A stretch of DNA of 43,732 bases, taken from NCBI GenBank assembly GCA_007618135.1, contig PHFX01000013.1, positions 1-43,732 on the forward strand, written 5' to 3'. Origin of the DNA: Candidatus Brocadia sp. WS118 (lineage in GTDB: Bacteria > Planctomycetota > Brocadiia > Brocadiales > Brocadiaceae). The notes beneath the pieces are model-generated. The model ran no database searches, was not told the origin of the DNA, and worked only from the letters and a program-made list of their open reading frames with translations. Below, piece by piece: positions 15,113 through 24,666 of the stretch; position 1 is the first letter of the stretch; each line of letters begins with the position of its first letter. The translations under genes were made by a program, and so were the position numbers.

Positions 15113-17643
15113 TAGAGAGCGTAATTTTCTTTTTCTCCGGCAGCGGGATGGTGATGTTATTCATTTTGTTTATGCGGATTAACGTAGTCGGGAGCAAATC
15201 AAAATTAGTTAAGCACCGCTCTAAAGAACCCGGTTTTGTTGACCTGCTTATTTATGCGTCTGTAGTTGATGATGGTGTGATTGTCGGCAAAGATGGGTCG
15301 CTCATGGCGGCGTGGGCCTATCAGGGCGTAGACTCGAATAGCAGCACGGAAGCTGAACGCGACCAAGTATCCTTACAAATTAACCATGCTTTATCACGTA
15401 TGGGTTCCGGTTGGATGATCCATATTGATGCTGTTCGTAAACCCGCCCCCGGTTATTCCGCCAAAGATGATTCGCATTTCCCGGATCCTGTCTCAGCAGC
15501 CATTGATGAAGAGCGGCGTGAATTTTTTGAGCGTGTTGGCACGTTATACGAAAGTAATTATGTGATAACAGCCACCTATTTACCGCCGCTACTGGCGCAA
15601 CAAAAGTTTGTTGAACTGATGTTTGATGACGAGGGTGTGCCGGTTGATTCCAAAACCAGAACAATAGCTTTGCTTAACCATTTTAAGCGCGAATGCGCGA
15701 ATATTGAATCTCACCTATCCAGTGTTTTCAGAATGAAGCGGTTGAAGGGTAAAACGATAACCAAGGAAGATAATTCGTCTGTTAACTATGATGCTTTTCT
15801 ACGCTGGATACAATTTTGCATCAGTGGCCTTGATCATCCAGTGATTCTACCCAAAAATCCAATTTATCTGGATGCGCTATTAAGTGGTCAGGAGTTTTGG
15901 GGTGGGGTAGTACCTAAAATCGGACAGAATTTCATACAAGTCGTATCCATTGAGGGTTTTCCGCTTGCATCTTCGCCAGGGCTAATTAACTCGCTAGCTG
16001 ATTTGCCTTGTCTATACCGTTGGTCAACGCGCTTCATTTTCATGGATACACATGAGGCGGTCGGCCATTTGGAGAAGTTCAGTAAAAAATGGAAACAAAA
16101 GATTCGCAGCTTCTTTGACCAAGTATTTAATTCGCATAGCAGTAATGTTGATCAAAACGCCATAAATATGGTGAGTGACGCACAAGCTGCAATTGCTGAG
16201 ACAAATAGCGGCGAAGTGGCACAAGGTTACTATACCAGTGTGGTTGTGTTGATGAGTGAGAGCCGAGGGGATTTAGAGGCTTCCGCACGACAAGTGGCCA
16301 AAGCAATTAATCATTTGGGATTTGCCGCTCGAATTGAAACAATCAACACGATAGATGCGTACTTGGGCAGTTTGCCTGGACATGGTGTTGAGAATGTACG
16401 CCGCCCGCTATTAAACACAATGAATCTGGCTGATTTGATGCCGAGCAATACAGTATGGCCGGGAAAGAATGAAGCGCCTTGTCCGATGTATCCGCCCATG
16501 GCTCCGCCACTCATGCATTGTACTACCCAAGGGGCTACGCCGTTTCGGTTAAACCTGCATGTACGGGATTTGGGTCATACCTTCATGTTTGGCCCAACCG
16601 GCGCGGGTAAATCAACGCATTTGGCCCTCATAGCTGCGCAACTGCGGCGCTACGAGGGCATGTCCATCTATTGTTTTGATAAGGGCATGTCAATGTATCC
16701 GCTGACCAAGGCAGTTGGCGGAAAGCATTTTTCCGTTGCCGCAGATGATGACTCTCTGGCGTTTTGCCCCCTTCAATTTCTGGAAACAAAAGGTGATCGT
16801 GCTTGGGCGCTGGAATGGATTAGCACCATCATCGAACTGAACAACAGTACGATCACACCAGCGCAACGTAATGAAATCAGTAACGCCATCACCAACATGC
16901 ACAGAAGTGGTGCAAAAACCTTATCTGAGTTTGTGGTAACGATACAAGATGATTCCATCCGCGATGTACTGGCGCAGTACACGATTGATGGCATGATGGG
17001 TCATTTGCTGGATGCGGAAAATGACGGTTTGACCCTGTCGTCATTCACAACGTTCGAGATTGAGGAACTAATGAACTTGGGTCAGAAATATGCATTGCCA
17101 ACCCTTTTGTATCTGTTTAGACGCATTGAACGTGACTTACACGGCCAACCGGCGGCAATCATACTGGATGAAGCTTGGCTTATGTTGGGTCATGCTGCGT
17201 TTCGTGAAAAAATCCGTGAATGGCTAAAAGTCATGCGTAAAGCGAATTGTTTCGTGCTGATGGCAACGCAAAGCTTATCCGATGCAGCCAACAGCGGCAT
17301 TCTAGATGTGATTGTCGAATCCACCGCAACGAAGATATTCCTACCGAACGTACACGCGCGTGATCAGGATACTGCGGCGTTATATCGACGCATGGGACTG
17401 AATTCCCGCCAGATTGGAATCATTGCATCGGCGGTTGCTAAGCGCCAATATTATTATGTATCAGAAGATGGCAGAAGGCTCTACGACTTGGCATTAGGCA
17501 AACTAGCTTTAGCCTTTGTCGGCTCATCAGATAAAGAATCAATTGCCACAATCAAGCAGTTGGTCGCAAAACATGGCGACAAATGGGTCAAGGAATGGCT
17601 GGATATTAAAGGACTGAAATTAAATAATGAGGCCATGTCATGA
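15109..17643 (+). CDS. trbE: TrbE, VirB4-family ATPase
   Basis: This 844-residue ATPase energises channel assembly and transfer at the inner membrane. An N-terminal hydrophobic segment (residues 1-22) is followed by the CagE/TrbE domain (ASVVDDGVIVGKDGSLMAAW). A Walker A motif (MFGPTGAGKSTH) lies near residue 493 and a Walker B motif (AAIILDEAWLML) near 683, followed by MATQSLSDA. Length and motifs match RP4 TrbE (about 850). The stop overlaps trbF by 4 bp. Confidence 0.97.
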   Translation: MIESVIFFFSGSGMVMLFILFMRINVVGSKSKLVKHRSKEPGFVDLLIYASVVDDGVIVGKDGSLMAAWAYQGVDSNSSTEAERDQVSLQINHALSRMGSGWMIHIDAVRKPAPGYSAKDDSHFPDPVSAAIDEERREFFERVGTLYESNYVITATYLPPLLAQQKFVELMFDDEGVPVDSKTRTIALLNHFKRECANIESHLSSVFRMKRLKGKTITKEDNSSVNYDAFLRWIQFCISGLDHPVILPKNPIYLDALLSGQEFWGGVVPKIGQNFIQVVSIEGFPLASSPGLINSLADLPCLYRWSTRFIFMDTHEAVGHLEKFSKKWKQKIRSFFDQVFNSHSSNVDQNAINMVSDAQAAIAETNSGEVAQGYYTSVVVLMSESRGDLEASARQVAKAINHLGFAARIETINTIDAYLGSLPGHGVENVRRPLLNTMNLADLMPSNTVWPGKNEAPCPMYPPMAPPLMHCTTQGATPFRLNLHVRDLGHTFMFGPTGAGKSTHLALIAAQLRRYEGMSIYCFDKGMSMYPLTKAVGGKHFSVAADDDSLAFCPLQFLETKGDRAWALEWISTIIELNNSTITPAQRNEISNAITNMHRSGAKTLSEFVVTIQDDSIRDVLAQYTIDGMMGHLLDAENDGLTLSSFTTFEIEELMNLGQKYALPTLLYLFRRIERDLHGQPAAIILDEAWLMLGHAAFREKIREWLKVMRKANCFVLMATQSLSDAANSGILDVIVESTATKIFLPNVHARDQDTAALYRRMGLNSRQIGIIASAVAKRQYYYVSEDGRRLYDLALGKLALAFVGSSDKESIATIKQLVAKHGDKWVKEWLDIKGLKLNNEAMS

Positions 17644-18395
17644 AGTCAATACAAGCACTACTTAATCTTAATCCTAAAAATGCACGATTAGCTGATGAAT
17701 TCATAGAGGGTGGCCGCCGCGAAGGGGAAAATGAGAATCCTTATTTATCGGGGCGGCGCTCGTGGAATGATCACATGGAATCTGTGGCTGCATCGCGCAA
17801 TATGTGGCAGATACTGGCAATACTTTCACTGATGATCACACTAGCAGCCGTTGGGGGGATTATCCATATCGGCAGCCAGTCGAAGTTCATTCCCTACGTG
17901 GTACGAATTGATAACCTGGGGGAGGCGATAGCCGTGTCACGGGCAGACATGGCGGCACCGGCTGATCCTCGGGTTATTCACGCATCGGTCGCTTCGTTTA
18001 TTAATGATTTGCGGATGGTAACACCTGACATTGCCCTACAGCGCCGCGCAATTTTTCGGGCATACGCCATGCTCTCATCGGATGATCCGGCAACCGCCAA
18101 AACCAACGTTTGGCTAAACGGTACGGATACGAGCAGCCCATTCAAACGCGCCGCGAATGAGACAGTGAATATTGAGATTGTCTCGGTTATTCCGCAAAGC
18201 CCTGAAACCTGGCAGGTGATCTGGAAAGAATTAGTTTATGACCGTCAAGGGCATCCCAAAGAACCCCCCTTCATAATGCGCGCGCTTTTGACTATCTATA
18301 GCATTGATTCAACTGCAAATACAACTGAGGAACAAATTCGTAATAACCCGCTCGGCATTTATGTGCGGGATTATTCTTGGGCAAAGCAAATATAA
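17640..18395 (+). CDS. trbF: TrbF, VirB8-family channel protein
   Basis: This 251-residue bitopic inner-membrane protein has a cytoplasmic N-terminus (GRRSWNDHMESVAASRNMWQ), a membrane segment near residues 58-80, and a periplasmic VirB8-like domain. That domain begins YVVRIDNLGEAIAVSRADMA and ends NPLGIYVRDYSWAKQ. It serves as an assembly factor between TrbE and the periplasmic core. It overlaps trbE by 4 bp and is followed by trbG after 12 bp. Confidence 0.95.
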   Translation: MKSIQALLNLNPKNARLADEFIEGGRREGENENPYLSGRRSWNDHMESVAASRNMWQILAILSLMITLAAVGGIIHIGSQSKFIPYVVRIDNLGEAIAVSRADMAAPADPRVIHASVASFINDLRMVTPDIALQRRAIFRAYAMLSSDDPATAKTNVWLNGTDTSSPFKRAANETVNIEIVSVIPQSPETWQVIWKELVYDRQGHPKEPPFIMRALLTIYSIDSTANTTEEQIRNNPLGIYVRDYSWAKQI

Positions 18396-18407
18396 AAAGG
18401 AATGATA

Positions 18408-19319
18408 ATGAAATACGCTCGATATGCACTTATTACTCTCTATATTAGTTTGCTTCCTTCCGTTGTTTTAGCGGTAGGCAGTAATTTTCCTGATTCCTAT
18501 TTTGCAAAAGACAATCCTCAACTAACACCACAGGAAAGGGCTTCAATTGAAATAGCTAAGAAATGGCAACAATCCAGCGCCACGGGAATCAAGCCGGTCG
18601 CTGGACCCGATGGCACCATCCGGTTTTTGTTTGGTGCGCAACAACCCAGCATTGTCTGCGCGGTGTTGCAGGTTTGCGATATTCAATTACAACCCGGCGA
18701 ACAAGTGAATTCTATTCACTTGGGCGATCAAGTGCGTTGGCAAGTCGAACCGGCAATAACAGGCCGTGCCGCGCTCGAAGTACAACATTTGATTGTGAAA
18801 CCCCTCGATGTCGGGCTGGAAACCTCACTGGTTGTGACTACCGACCGGCGCACTTATCACATGCGGCTCAGATCCCATCGGCAGGAATTTATGCCGCGCG
18901 TCGCCTTTATTTATCCCGAAGATGCACAGGCAAAATGGGATGCCGTCAAAATGAGAGAAAACCACGCAATGGAGATTAAATCATCTCGAACAATACCCTC
19001 GACGGGAGAGTATTTAGGCGATCTGGATTTTTTGTATAGCGTGTCTGGATCCGCAGCCTGGAAGCCACTGCGCGTCTATAACGATGGCAAGAAAACAATT
19101 ATTCAGATGCCGACAACCTTTTCACAAAAAGAAGCGCCGGTTTTGATGGTGGTGCGTAAAGAAGGTGGCTTGTTCTCACAAGACACAGAGGTAATGGTTA
19201 ATTACCGCTTGCAGCATGACCGGTACATTGTGGATGCGGTTTTTGATAAAGCGTATCTGATTGCGGGTGTAGGCAGCGATCAAAGCCGGGTTACGATCAC
19301 CAAAACACAAGGAAATTAA
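18408..19319 (+). CDS. trbG: TrbG, VirB9-family core-complex protein
   Basis: This protein of about 303 residues is periplasmic or outer-membrane and forms the core channel with TrbH and TrbI. A signal peptide ends near VVLAVG. It is followed by VirB9-like beta segments (TIRFLFGAQQPSIVCAVLQVCDIQL, then SLVVTTDRRTYHMRL near 140-155) and the C-terminal domain (YNDGKKTIIQMPTTF, then DAVFDKAYLIAG). I chose the ATG at 18408 because AAAAAGG lies 7 bp upstream; an ATG at 18402 sits directly on that site. Confidence 0.95.
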   Translation: MKYARYALITLYISLLPSVVLAVGSNFPDSYFAKDNPQLTPQERASIEIAKKWQQSSATGIKPVAGPDGTIRFLFGAQQPSIVCAVLQVCDIQLQPGEQVNSIHLGDQVRWQVEPAITGRAALEVQHLIVKPLDVGLETSLVVTTDRRTYHMRLRSHRQEFMPRVAFIYPEDAQAKWDAVKMRENHAMEIKSSRTIPSTGEYLGDLDFLYSVSGSAAWKPLRVYNDGKKTIIQMPTTFSQKEAPVLMVVRKEGGLFSQDTEVMVNYRLQHDRYIVDAVFDKAYLIAGVGSDQSRVTITKTQGN

Positions 19320-19320
19320 T

Positions 19321-19758
19321 ATGTTCCGGTTATCAATGCTTGTTTTGATATTCATTCTGACTGGTTGTGCAACAACACAATTTGGCAATTTTGTGGCGCA
19401 TAACGATGAGGCTCACAACAAAAGTATAGCCAGTGATGTGACAGGGCAACTAATACAGCTTTATCCACCGGCCAGCACGCAATTTAATATGCAACATCCA
19501 ACGGTAGATTCATTTGGTGATGCTTTAGTAGATAATTTGCGAGCAGGCGGTTATGCCATCCATGAACATAAAAAATCAAACCTTAACAAGTCAACGGATA
19601 CACCTACATCGGATGGTATGACGCTTGGATATGTTTTTGACCAAATGGACGGCTTATACCGTCTCACAGTCTTTGTTGATCAGCATGTTCTAACTCGCGC
19701 GTATATTTTCAATGAGAGCACAATAAACCCGGCAGGTTACTGGGTTCGTAAGGAGTAA
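19321..19758 (+). CDS. trbH: TrbH, VirB7-like lipoprotein
   Basis: This 145-residue protein has a lipoprotein signal, MFRLSMLVLIFILTGCATT, with the lipobox cysteine at residue 16. The mature part shows LYPPASTQFNMQH and DALVDNLRAGGYAI, as in RP4 TrbH. It anchors the core complex in the outer membrane, replacing VirB7. Its start is 1 bp after the trbG stop, with AGGAAA upstream. Confidence 0.92.
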   Translation: MFRLSMLVLIFILTGCATTQFGNFVAHNDEAHNKSIASDVTGQLIQLYPPASTQFNMQHPTVDSFGDALVDNLRAGGYAIHEHKKSNLNKSTDTPTSDGMTLGYVFDQMDGLYRLTVFVDQHVLTRAYIFNESTINPAGYWVRKE

Positions 19759-19761
19759 GTT

Positions 19762-21129
19762 ATGAGTATGTCTGCTGACGCATCTCCTGAAACCATATCG
19801 TCACCTGGCGTGCGCCGGGTCAACAACCTTCCGATTTATATTGTTGTCGGAATCATGCTGGTTTTTTTATTAATCATGATGGTGGTGGCAATAAATCGCT
19901 CAGAACCACAAGACTCAAGCAATGCCGAAGAAAGCAAAAAAGCTGGATCAAGCAATATGCTGGCCGCGTTTATCACGGGCGAATACAAGGATGGCTTCAT
20001 TGAGCCGGAAAGACCGGCACCCACAGAACCTGCGCTAGACTTGCCGCCAGAAATCATGATTGCACGCCCCAGTAATCTTGATTTACCGCCATTACCACCA
20101 GTTAATAGTCTCGAAAGAGATCCCGCTTCAGAGCATATTCGTATGATGAAGTTGCAACTATTTGAGCAAGCGGTAAAAGCAAAAACCAATGTGGCTATGG
20201 AAGCACCAAGAAGTGCTGGTTCATCTTCACCTCCATCCGCCAACTATGCTCCTTCTGGCGTAACACCCAGCAGGAAAGAAGCATTGGCACGAATAGCAGC
20301 AGTCAGACAACAAGTCGATGCACAAGCAAAAGATGATCCTGCTGCTGCCTATCTTGCGCGATTACAACAAATCAAGGACAGTGGGCTTATCGGTGGTCGC
20401 GATGGTTTGGATGATTCAGCGCCAGAATTAATTGATCCGGATTCAAAAAGGATTGCTAACAATTATGCAAACTTTGATGCAACAGGGCAGGGGAGTCGTT
20501 GGAAACTGGACAGCAAGCCAGCAGCACCCGAAACACCGTATAGCCTACTTACTGGATTTGTAATACCGGCTGTGCTTATCTCCGGTATTAATTCAGAACT
20601 GCCCGGCCAAATCATGGCGCAAGTCAGTCAGGACATTTATGACACACCCGTAGGCCGTTGGCGCTTGATACCTCAAGGCGCTCGTCTGGTCGGGAGTTAT
20701 TCCAGTGATGTTGCCTATGGTCAATCGCGTGTATTGGTTGCATGGCAACGGATTATTTTTCCTGACGGCAAGACAATGGATATTGGTGCGATGCCGGGAG
20801 CTGATGGTATCGGTCAAGCGGGATTCAAAGATCAAGTCAATAATCATTATTTGCGAATATTCGGATCGGCATTATTGATGTCAGCCGTGATAGCAGGAGC
20901 CACGTACAGTCAGCGTGATGCTGGGGGAGGGGGCGTATTCGGGCGGCAAAATGCCGGTAGCATATTGAGTCAGTCGCTAGGCCAGCAACTGGGGCAAGCG
21001 ACCACGCGACTAATGATGAAAAATCTGAATATTGCGCCAACACTAGAGATACGCCCAGGTTTTAGATTCAATGTCATTGTTACCAAAGACATGGTCTTTT
21101 CTAAACCGTATCAATCATTTGATTATTAA
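19762..21129 (+). CDS. trbI: TrbI, VirB10-family core-complex protein
   Basis: This 455-residue protein spans inner membrane to outer membrane. A membrane segment lies at about residues 25-45 (IYIVVGIMLVFLLIMMVVAI). It is followed by a Pro-rich linker (APTEPALDLPPEIM, then LPPLPPVN) and the VirB10 C-terminal domain (YSLLTGFVIPAVLISGINSELPG, then TPVGRWRLIPQGARLVGSY, then ILEIRPG-like LEIRPGFRFNVIV). An AAGGAG site is 7 bp from the start. The length is close to RP4 TrbI (about 463). Confidence 0.96.
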   Translation: MSMSADASPETISSPGVRRVNNLPIYIVVGIMLVFLLIMMVVAINRSEPQDSSNAEESKKAGSSNMLAAFITGEYKDGFIEPERPAPTEPALDLPPEIMIARPSNLDLPPLPPVNSLERDPASEHIRMMKLQLFEQAVKAKTNVAMEAPRSAGSSSPPSANYAPSGVTPSRKEALARIAAVRQQVDAQAKDDPAAAYLARLQQIKDSGLIGGRDGLDDSAPELIDPDSKRIANNYANFDATGQGSRWKLDSKPAAPETPYSLLTGFVIPAVLISGINSELPGQIMAQVSQDIYDTPVGRWRLIPQGARLVGSYSSDVAYGQSRVLVAWQRIIFPDGKTMDIGAMPGADGIGQAGFKDQVNNHYLRIFGSALLMSAVIAGATYSQRDAGGGGVFGRQNAGSILSQSLGQQLGQATTRLMMKNLNIAPTLEIRPGFRFNVIVTKDMVFSKPYQSFDY

Positions 21130-21147
21130 CGAAAGGAGTGATCTAAC

Positions 21148-21945
21148 ATGATAAACAGTAAAAATCTAACCGCCCTGTGGATAGCAATCCTGCTCGTAAT
21201 CTGGAGTGCCGGTCATTCATCAAACATTAGAGCAGGGGGTATGGCTGTTATTGATATGGCGAATATTAAACAGACTTCGATTACCGCTTATGAGAATGTA
21301 GAGATGCGACTCAAACAGATTGATCAGTATCGGACGCAATTGCAGCAATATGAAAACATGCTCCGCAACACGGTAGCGCCAGCAGCTTATGTCTGGGCAA
21401 AAGCGGAATATACGATGAATCGATTAGTTCAAGCATCCAATACACTTAAATATTATCAAGACCAGGGCGGCGTAGAGAACTATTTAAACAGGTACAGGAA
21501 CGCCAGTTATTACAGTGGTTCTCCTTGTTTTAATTTGGGCGGTAACTGCACAGATACAGCCTGGGATTTGATAAAACAAGGGCAGAACACCAGCACAAAC
21601 GCACAAAAAAGCGCCAATGATGCGTCATTACGGGGCTTGGAAATACATCAAGATGGGGCGCCCCTCGATGCCGCGCATTTGCAATTGCTGCAATCACGGG
21701 CAGAAACAGCAGGAGGGCAGTTGGAGGCGATTCAGTACGCCAATCAACTGGCTGCTTACCAGTCAAACCAGCTTTTACAATTGCGAACCATGATGATTGC
21801 ACAATTTAACGCAGAGAATGCCAGAAATCAGGCGCTTGTAGACAGAGAAGCGATAAATCAAGCTGCACATCAGGCCGCAACCAAACGGCTTAGCCCGGTT
21901 AACTTTCCAGCGGCAAAGATCTGGAATGTCAGAGACGCATTTTAA
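21148..21945 (+). CDS. trbJ: TrbJ, VirB5-like pilus-associated protein
   Basis: This 265-residue exported protein has a signal peptide (LTALWIAILLVIWSAGHSS) and then GGMAVIDMANIKQTSITAYENV. Long helices follow (QIDQYRTQLQQYENMLRNTV), as in TrbJ/VirB5 proteins. Two cysteines (CFNLGGNC) could form a disulfide. The C-terminal half contains QLEAIQYANQLAAYQSNQLLQLR, the conserved TrbJ segment. VirB5-type proteins sit at the pilus tip or act in mating contact. AAAGGAG precedes the start. Confidence 0.94.
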   Translation: MINSKNLTALWIAILLVIWSAGHSSNIRAGGMAVIDMANIKQTSITAYENVEMRLKQIDQYRTQLQQYENMLRNTVAPAAYVWAKAEYTMNRLVQASNTLKYYQDQGGVENYLNRYRNASYYSGSPCFNLGGNCTDTAWDLIKQGQNTSTNAQKSANDASLRGLEIHQDGAPLDAAHLQLLQSRAETAGGQLEAIQYANQLAAYQSNQLLQLRTMMIAQFNAENARNQALVDREAINQAAHQAATKRLSPVNFPAAKIWNVRDAF

Positions 21946-21966
21946 CTTAAATCAAAGGACGCGATC

Positions 21967-22167
21967 ATGAAAACCAATCAAACAATCATTATTGCGATGA
22001 CTGCGGTATTACTTTTAACTTTGGCTGGATGTCAGGAACCCAAGGGATATTTGGAGCTTAAAGAGCCAATGAAGCCCGTGAGTGAAATGACTCCTGCTAT
22101 GAATTGGACTGTGAATGGCCCAGTTGATGCATCAGGTAATCCTATCGTACTTGAAAGAGTAGAGTAG
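21967..22167 (+). CDS. trbK: TrbK, probable entry-exclusion lipoprotein
   Basis: This 66-residue protein has a lipoprotein signal with lipobox LAGC (Cys22) and a short mature region (CQEPKGYLELKEPMKPVSEM). In RP4, trbK at the same site encodes the 69-residue lipoprotein that blocks entry of a second related plasmid. Sequence conservation among such proteins is low, so the call rests on location, size and lipobox. It lies between trbJ and trbL. Confidence 0.82.
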   Translation: MKTNQTIIIAMTAVLLLTLAGCQEPKGYLELKEPMKPVSEMTPAMNWTVNGPVDASGNPIVLERVE

Positions 22168-22202
22168 CAATTCAAAATCGAATTGATTAGAGGATCAAGC
22201 CT

Positions 22203-23345
22203 GTGAATAAATCAAATCTATGTCTTTTGTTTAGTGCCTTGGGTCTGATGCTGCTCTCAACTGCTGCATTTGCTGAGTTGGCTTATATTGATCCAGTAAC
22301 CAATCAAAGTATATTTGATCAGGTTGCGCAAAAGTTTTTAATTAAAGCCAAAGGCTGGCACGCCATTTTAGAGGGCGCAGCTATACGTTTGTTTTGGACG
22401 CTGGTGTTAATTTCCATGGTGTGGACGTTTGGCATGATGGTATTACGCAAAGCGGACATTGGTGATTTTTTTGCTGAATTCACCCGTTTCATCATATTCA
22501 CAGGTTTTTTCTTCTGGTTATTAACCAACGCTGTTTCAGGACAAAACATTGCCGGATCAATTATCGAATCCATGCAGATGTTGGGCAATAAGGCTTCGGG
22601 AGGGACTGGTACGGGTCACGGTAATATTATGAACATAGCCTTCCAGATATGGGAAAAATTCCTCCAGAATGCATCTGTCTGGAACCCCATTGACAGCCTT
22701 ATTGCCTTCGTCCTTTCACTCATTATTGTAATCATTCTGACGGTCGTCGCAGTCAACATGTTATTGCTGCTGATTTCGTCATGGGTGCTTCTGTATGCGG
22801 GCATTTTCTTTTTGGGTTTCGGCGGGGCGCGTTGGACAACTGATTTCGCGATCAACTATTACAAGACAGTATTAGGCATTGGTATTCAGCTGTTGGCCAT
22901 GACGTTGATTGTTGGGATTGGTGGCGATTTTCTGACCAATTATTATGGAAAAATGAGTAAAACCATCATGAACTTTGAAGAATTGGGAGTCATGTTAATT
23001 TTTGCTGTTGCCTTTTATTTCCTGGTTTCAAAGCTACCGCCCATGCTGGCTGGAATTATTACGGGTAGTAGTATTAATGCGGGAGGGGTCGGAAACTATA
23101 GCGGTGGTCAGGTAGTGGGTGCTGCAGCAGCCACGATGGCTGTTGCCAGTATGGGCGCGACTTATTTAGCGGAAGGCGCGCGTCAAATGGCTGCTGCTTC
23201 ATCAACTGCTGCCGATGCGGCAAAGTCTATCAATACATCCGGCGGAACACCATTTGCCACACCGAATCCGGATGGAAGCGCACAAACTGTATCCCATGAT
23301 CCGTGGGAGGTGCCTGATGATCATCTTACAAGGAAACCAAAGTGA
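22203..23345 (+). CDS. trbL: TrbL, VirB6-family inner-membrane channel protein
   Basis: This 380-residue polytopic protein starts at a GTG preceded by GAGGA. A signal-like segment ends near AFAELAYID. At least five hydrophobic segments follow between residues 55 and 275, for example LFWTLVLISMVWTFGMMVL, FVLSLIIVIILTVVAVNMLLLLISSWVLLYAGIFFLGFGG and MLIFAVAFYFLVSKLPPML. RWTTDF and the Gly/Ala-rich C-terminal region match TrbL. RP4 TrbL has over 500 residues, so this copy has a shorter C-terminal tail. Confidence 0.94.
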   Translation: MNKSNLCLLFSALGLMLLSTAAFAELAYIDPVTNQSIFDQVAQKFLIKAKGWHAILEGAAIRLFWTLVLISMVWTFGMMVLRKADIGDFFAEFTRFIIFTGFFFWLLTNAVSGQNIAGSIIESMQMLGNKASGGTGTGHGNIMNIAFQIWEKFLQNASVWNPIDSLIAFVLSLIIVIILTVVAVNMLLLLISSWVLLYAGIFFLGFGGARWTTDFAINYYKTVLGIGIQLLAMTLIVGIGGDFLTNYYGKMSKTIMNFEELGVMLIFAVAFYFLVSKLPPMLAGIITGSSINAGGVGNYSGGQVVGAAAATMAVASMGATYLAEGARQMAAASSTAADAAKSINTSGGTPFATPNPDGSAQTVSHDPWEVPDDHLTRKPK

Positions 23346-23371
23346 TGAATAAACTTAATGAGGAGGCTGTT

Positions 23372-24094
23372 ATGGTTAACAAATCAATTCTTTCTGCCAT
23401 CGTGCTTGTATTTATACTGGGTGGCTGTGCCAGTATGAGCGAATCACAGCAAAGCACAGCAAAAGGCACGGCAATGGGTACTGGCGCGGGTGCTGCGGTT
23501 GGTGCCATTATCGGTGCCATAGCAGGAGACCCGGCTCTTGGTGCAGGAATTGGTGCGGGTGTCGGCGCAGTGGGTGGCTATATCTGGTCTAATCGGATGG
23601 AAGAACAAAAAAAGAAAATGGAAGTGGCTACCGAAGGCACAAAAGTTTCTGTTACTCAAACAGCCGACAATCAATTAAAACTCAATGTTCCCAGTGATAT
23701 TTCTTTTGATACCGGGCAATCCACCATAAAACCTGAAATGCATCCAGTACTTGATAGCCTGGCCGCAGGACTTAAGAGTAATTCAAACTCCCAGGTGACC
23801 ATTATTGGTTATACCGATGATACCGGCAATGATTCCATTAATAACCCCTTATCGGTGAACCGTGCTGCCAGCTCACGTGCGTATCTGGTAAGTCAAGGTA
23901 TTGCATCCAATCGTATCAGTATTGATGGTCGGGGTGCATCAGAACCGGTAGCAGCCAACACTTCTCCTGAAAATAGGGCAAAAAATCGTCGTGTAGAGAT
24001 TTTCGTGAAAGAGCCGCAACCACAACAACAGCGACAACAAGAACTGCCGCAGCACCAAGATCAGCAACAATATATTCAACAACCGGCATATTAA
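23372..24094 (+). CDS. OmpA-family lipoprotein with glycine-zipper domain
   Basis: This 240-residue protein has a lipobox LGGC (Cys19). A glycine-zipper hairpin follows (GTAMGTGAGAAVGAIIGAIAG, repeated to about residue 70). An OmpA C-terminal peptidoglycan-binding domain (FDTGQSTIKPEMHPVLDSLA, then RAASSRAYLVSQGIASNRI and ASPENRAKNRRVEIFV-like motifs) spans about 110-215. The tail is Gln/Pro-rich. It is the YiaD type. I chose the ATG at 23372 after GAGGAGG; an earlier ATG at 23342 overlaps trbL. RP4 has trbM here, so this lipoprotein is an unusual member of the operon and may brace the channel against peptidoglycan. Confidence 0.9.
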   Translation: MVNKSILSAIVLVFILGGCASMSESQQSTAKGTAMGTGAGAAVGAIIGAIAGDPALGAGIGAGVGAVGGYIWSNRMEEQKKKMEVATEGTKVSVTQTADNQLKLNVPSDISFDTGQSTIKPEMHPVLDSLAAGLKSNSNSQVTIIGYTDDTGNDSINNPLSVNRAASSRAYLVSQGIASNRISIDGRGASEPVAANTSPENRAKNRRVEIFVKEPQPQQQRQQELPQHQDQQQYIQQPAY

Positions 24095-24100
24095 TCCATA

Positions 24101-24541
24101 ATGGATTTGCCACCCGATCAGCAAGAAAGAATCGTGTGCTCAATCACAGCGGCCATAAAGTATGAAATACCGGCCAATATACTTTTGGCCGTTGCGGAAA
24201 AAGAAGGGGGCAAAGCGGGGCAATGGGTGAGTAACCGCAATGGAACGCATGATGTGGGTTCCATGCAATTCAATACGGCCTACCTGGGCGATTTAGCCCG
24301 ATACGGGATCACCACCAATGATGTCGCACAACCCGGTTGCTATCCCTATGATCTGGCAGCTTGGCGAATACGTCTGCATATCAAACAAGATAAAGGCGAT
24401 TTGTGGACAAAAGCGGCCAATTATCATTCGCGTACTCCAAAAGTTAATGCAAAGTATCGGGCTGACTTGATGGCTAAAGCCGCTAAATGGGCGGATTGGC
24501 TGGAAAATCGTTTCATGACAGCGGACAACAAGAAAAAATAA
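24101..24541 (+). CDS. trbN: TrbN-like lytic transglycosylase
   Basis: This 146-residue protein has a lysozyme-like fold pattern, IPANILLAVAEKEGGKAGQWVSNRNGTHDVGSMQFNT, with the probable catalytic glutamate at residue 35. The closing part contains WTKAANYHSRTPKVNAKYRADLM. It would cut peptidoglycan locally to let the channel assemble, like RP4 TrbN (about 211 residues). No signal peptide is seen, and the start is 6 bp after the OmpA gene. It is the last gene of the trb transcript; trbM, trbO and trbP are not found. Confidence 0.88.
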   Translation: MDLPPDQQERIVCSITAAIKYEIPANILLAVAEKEGGKAGQWVSNRNGTHDVGSMQFNTAYLGDLARYGITTNDVAQPGCYPYDLAAWRIRLHIKQDKGDLWTKAANYHSRTPKVNAKYRADLMAKAAKWADWLENRFMTADNKKK

Positions 24542-24666
24542 GTTACTAACAAATTCCGTGGATAGAACTGTGAATAACCGGCCTATGTCACGCAACGATA
24601 ATGTTATTTAGCCGTGCCTAAATGACAGGCAAAATCCTATGAATCCTTTGTGGGAATAGACCAGGA

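Noticed and set aside
24478-24496. KorB-type operator (TTTAGC-GCTAAA) in trbN
   Set aside because: Only half of the palindrome is present (GCTAAAGCCGCTAAA) and it lies inside coding sequence.
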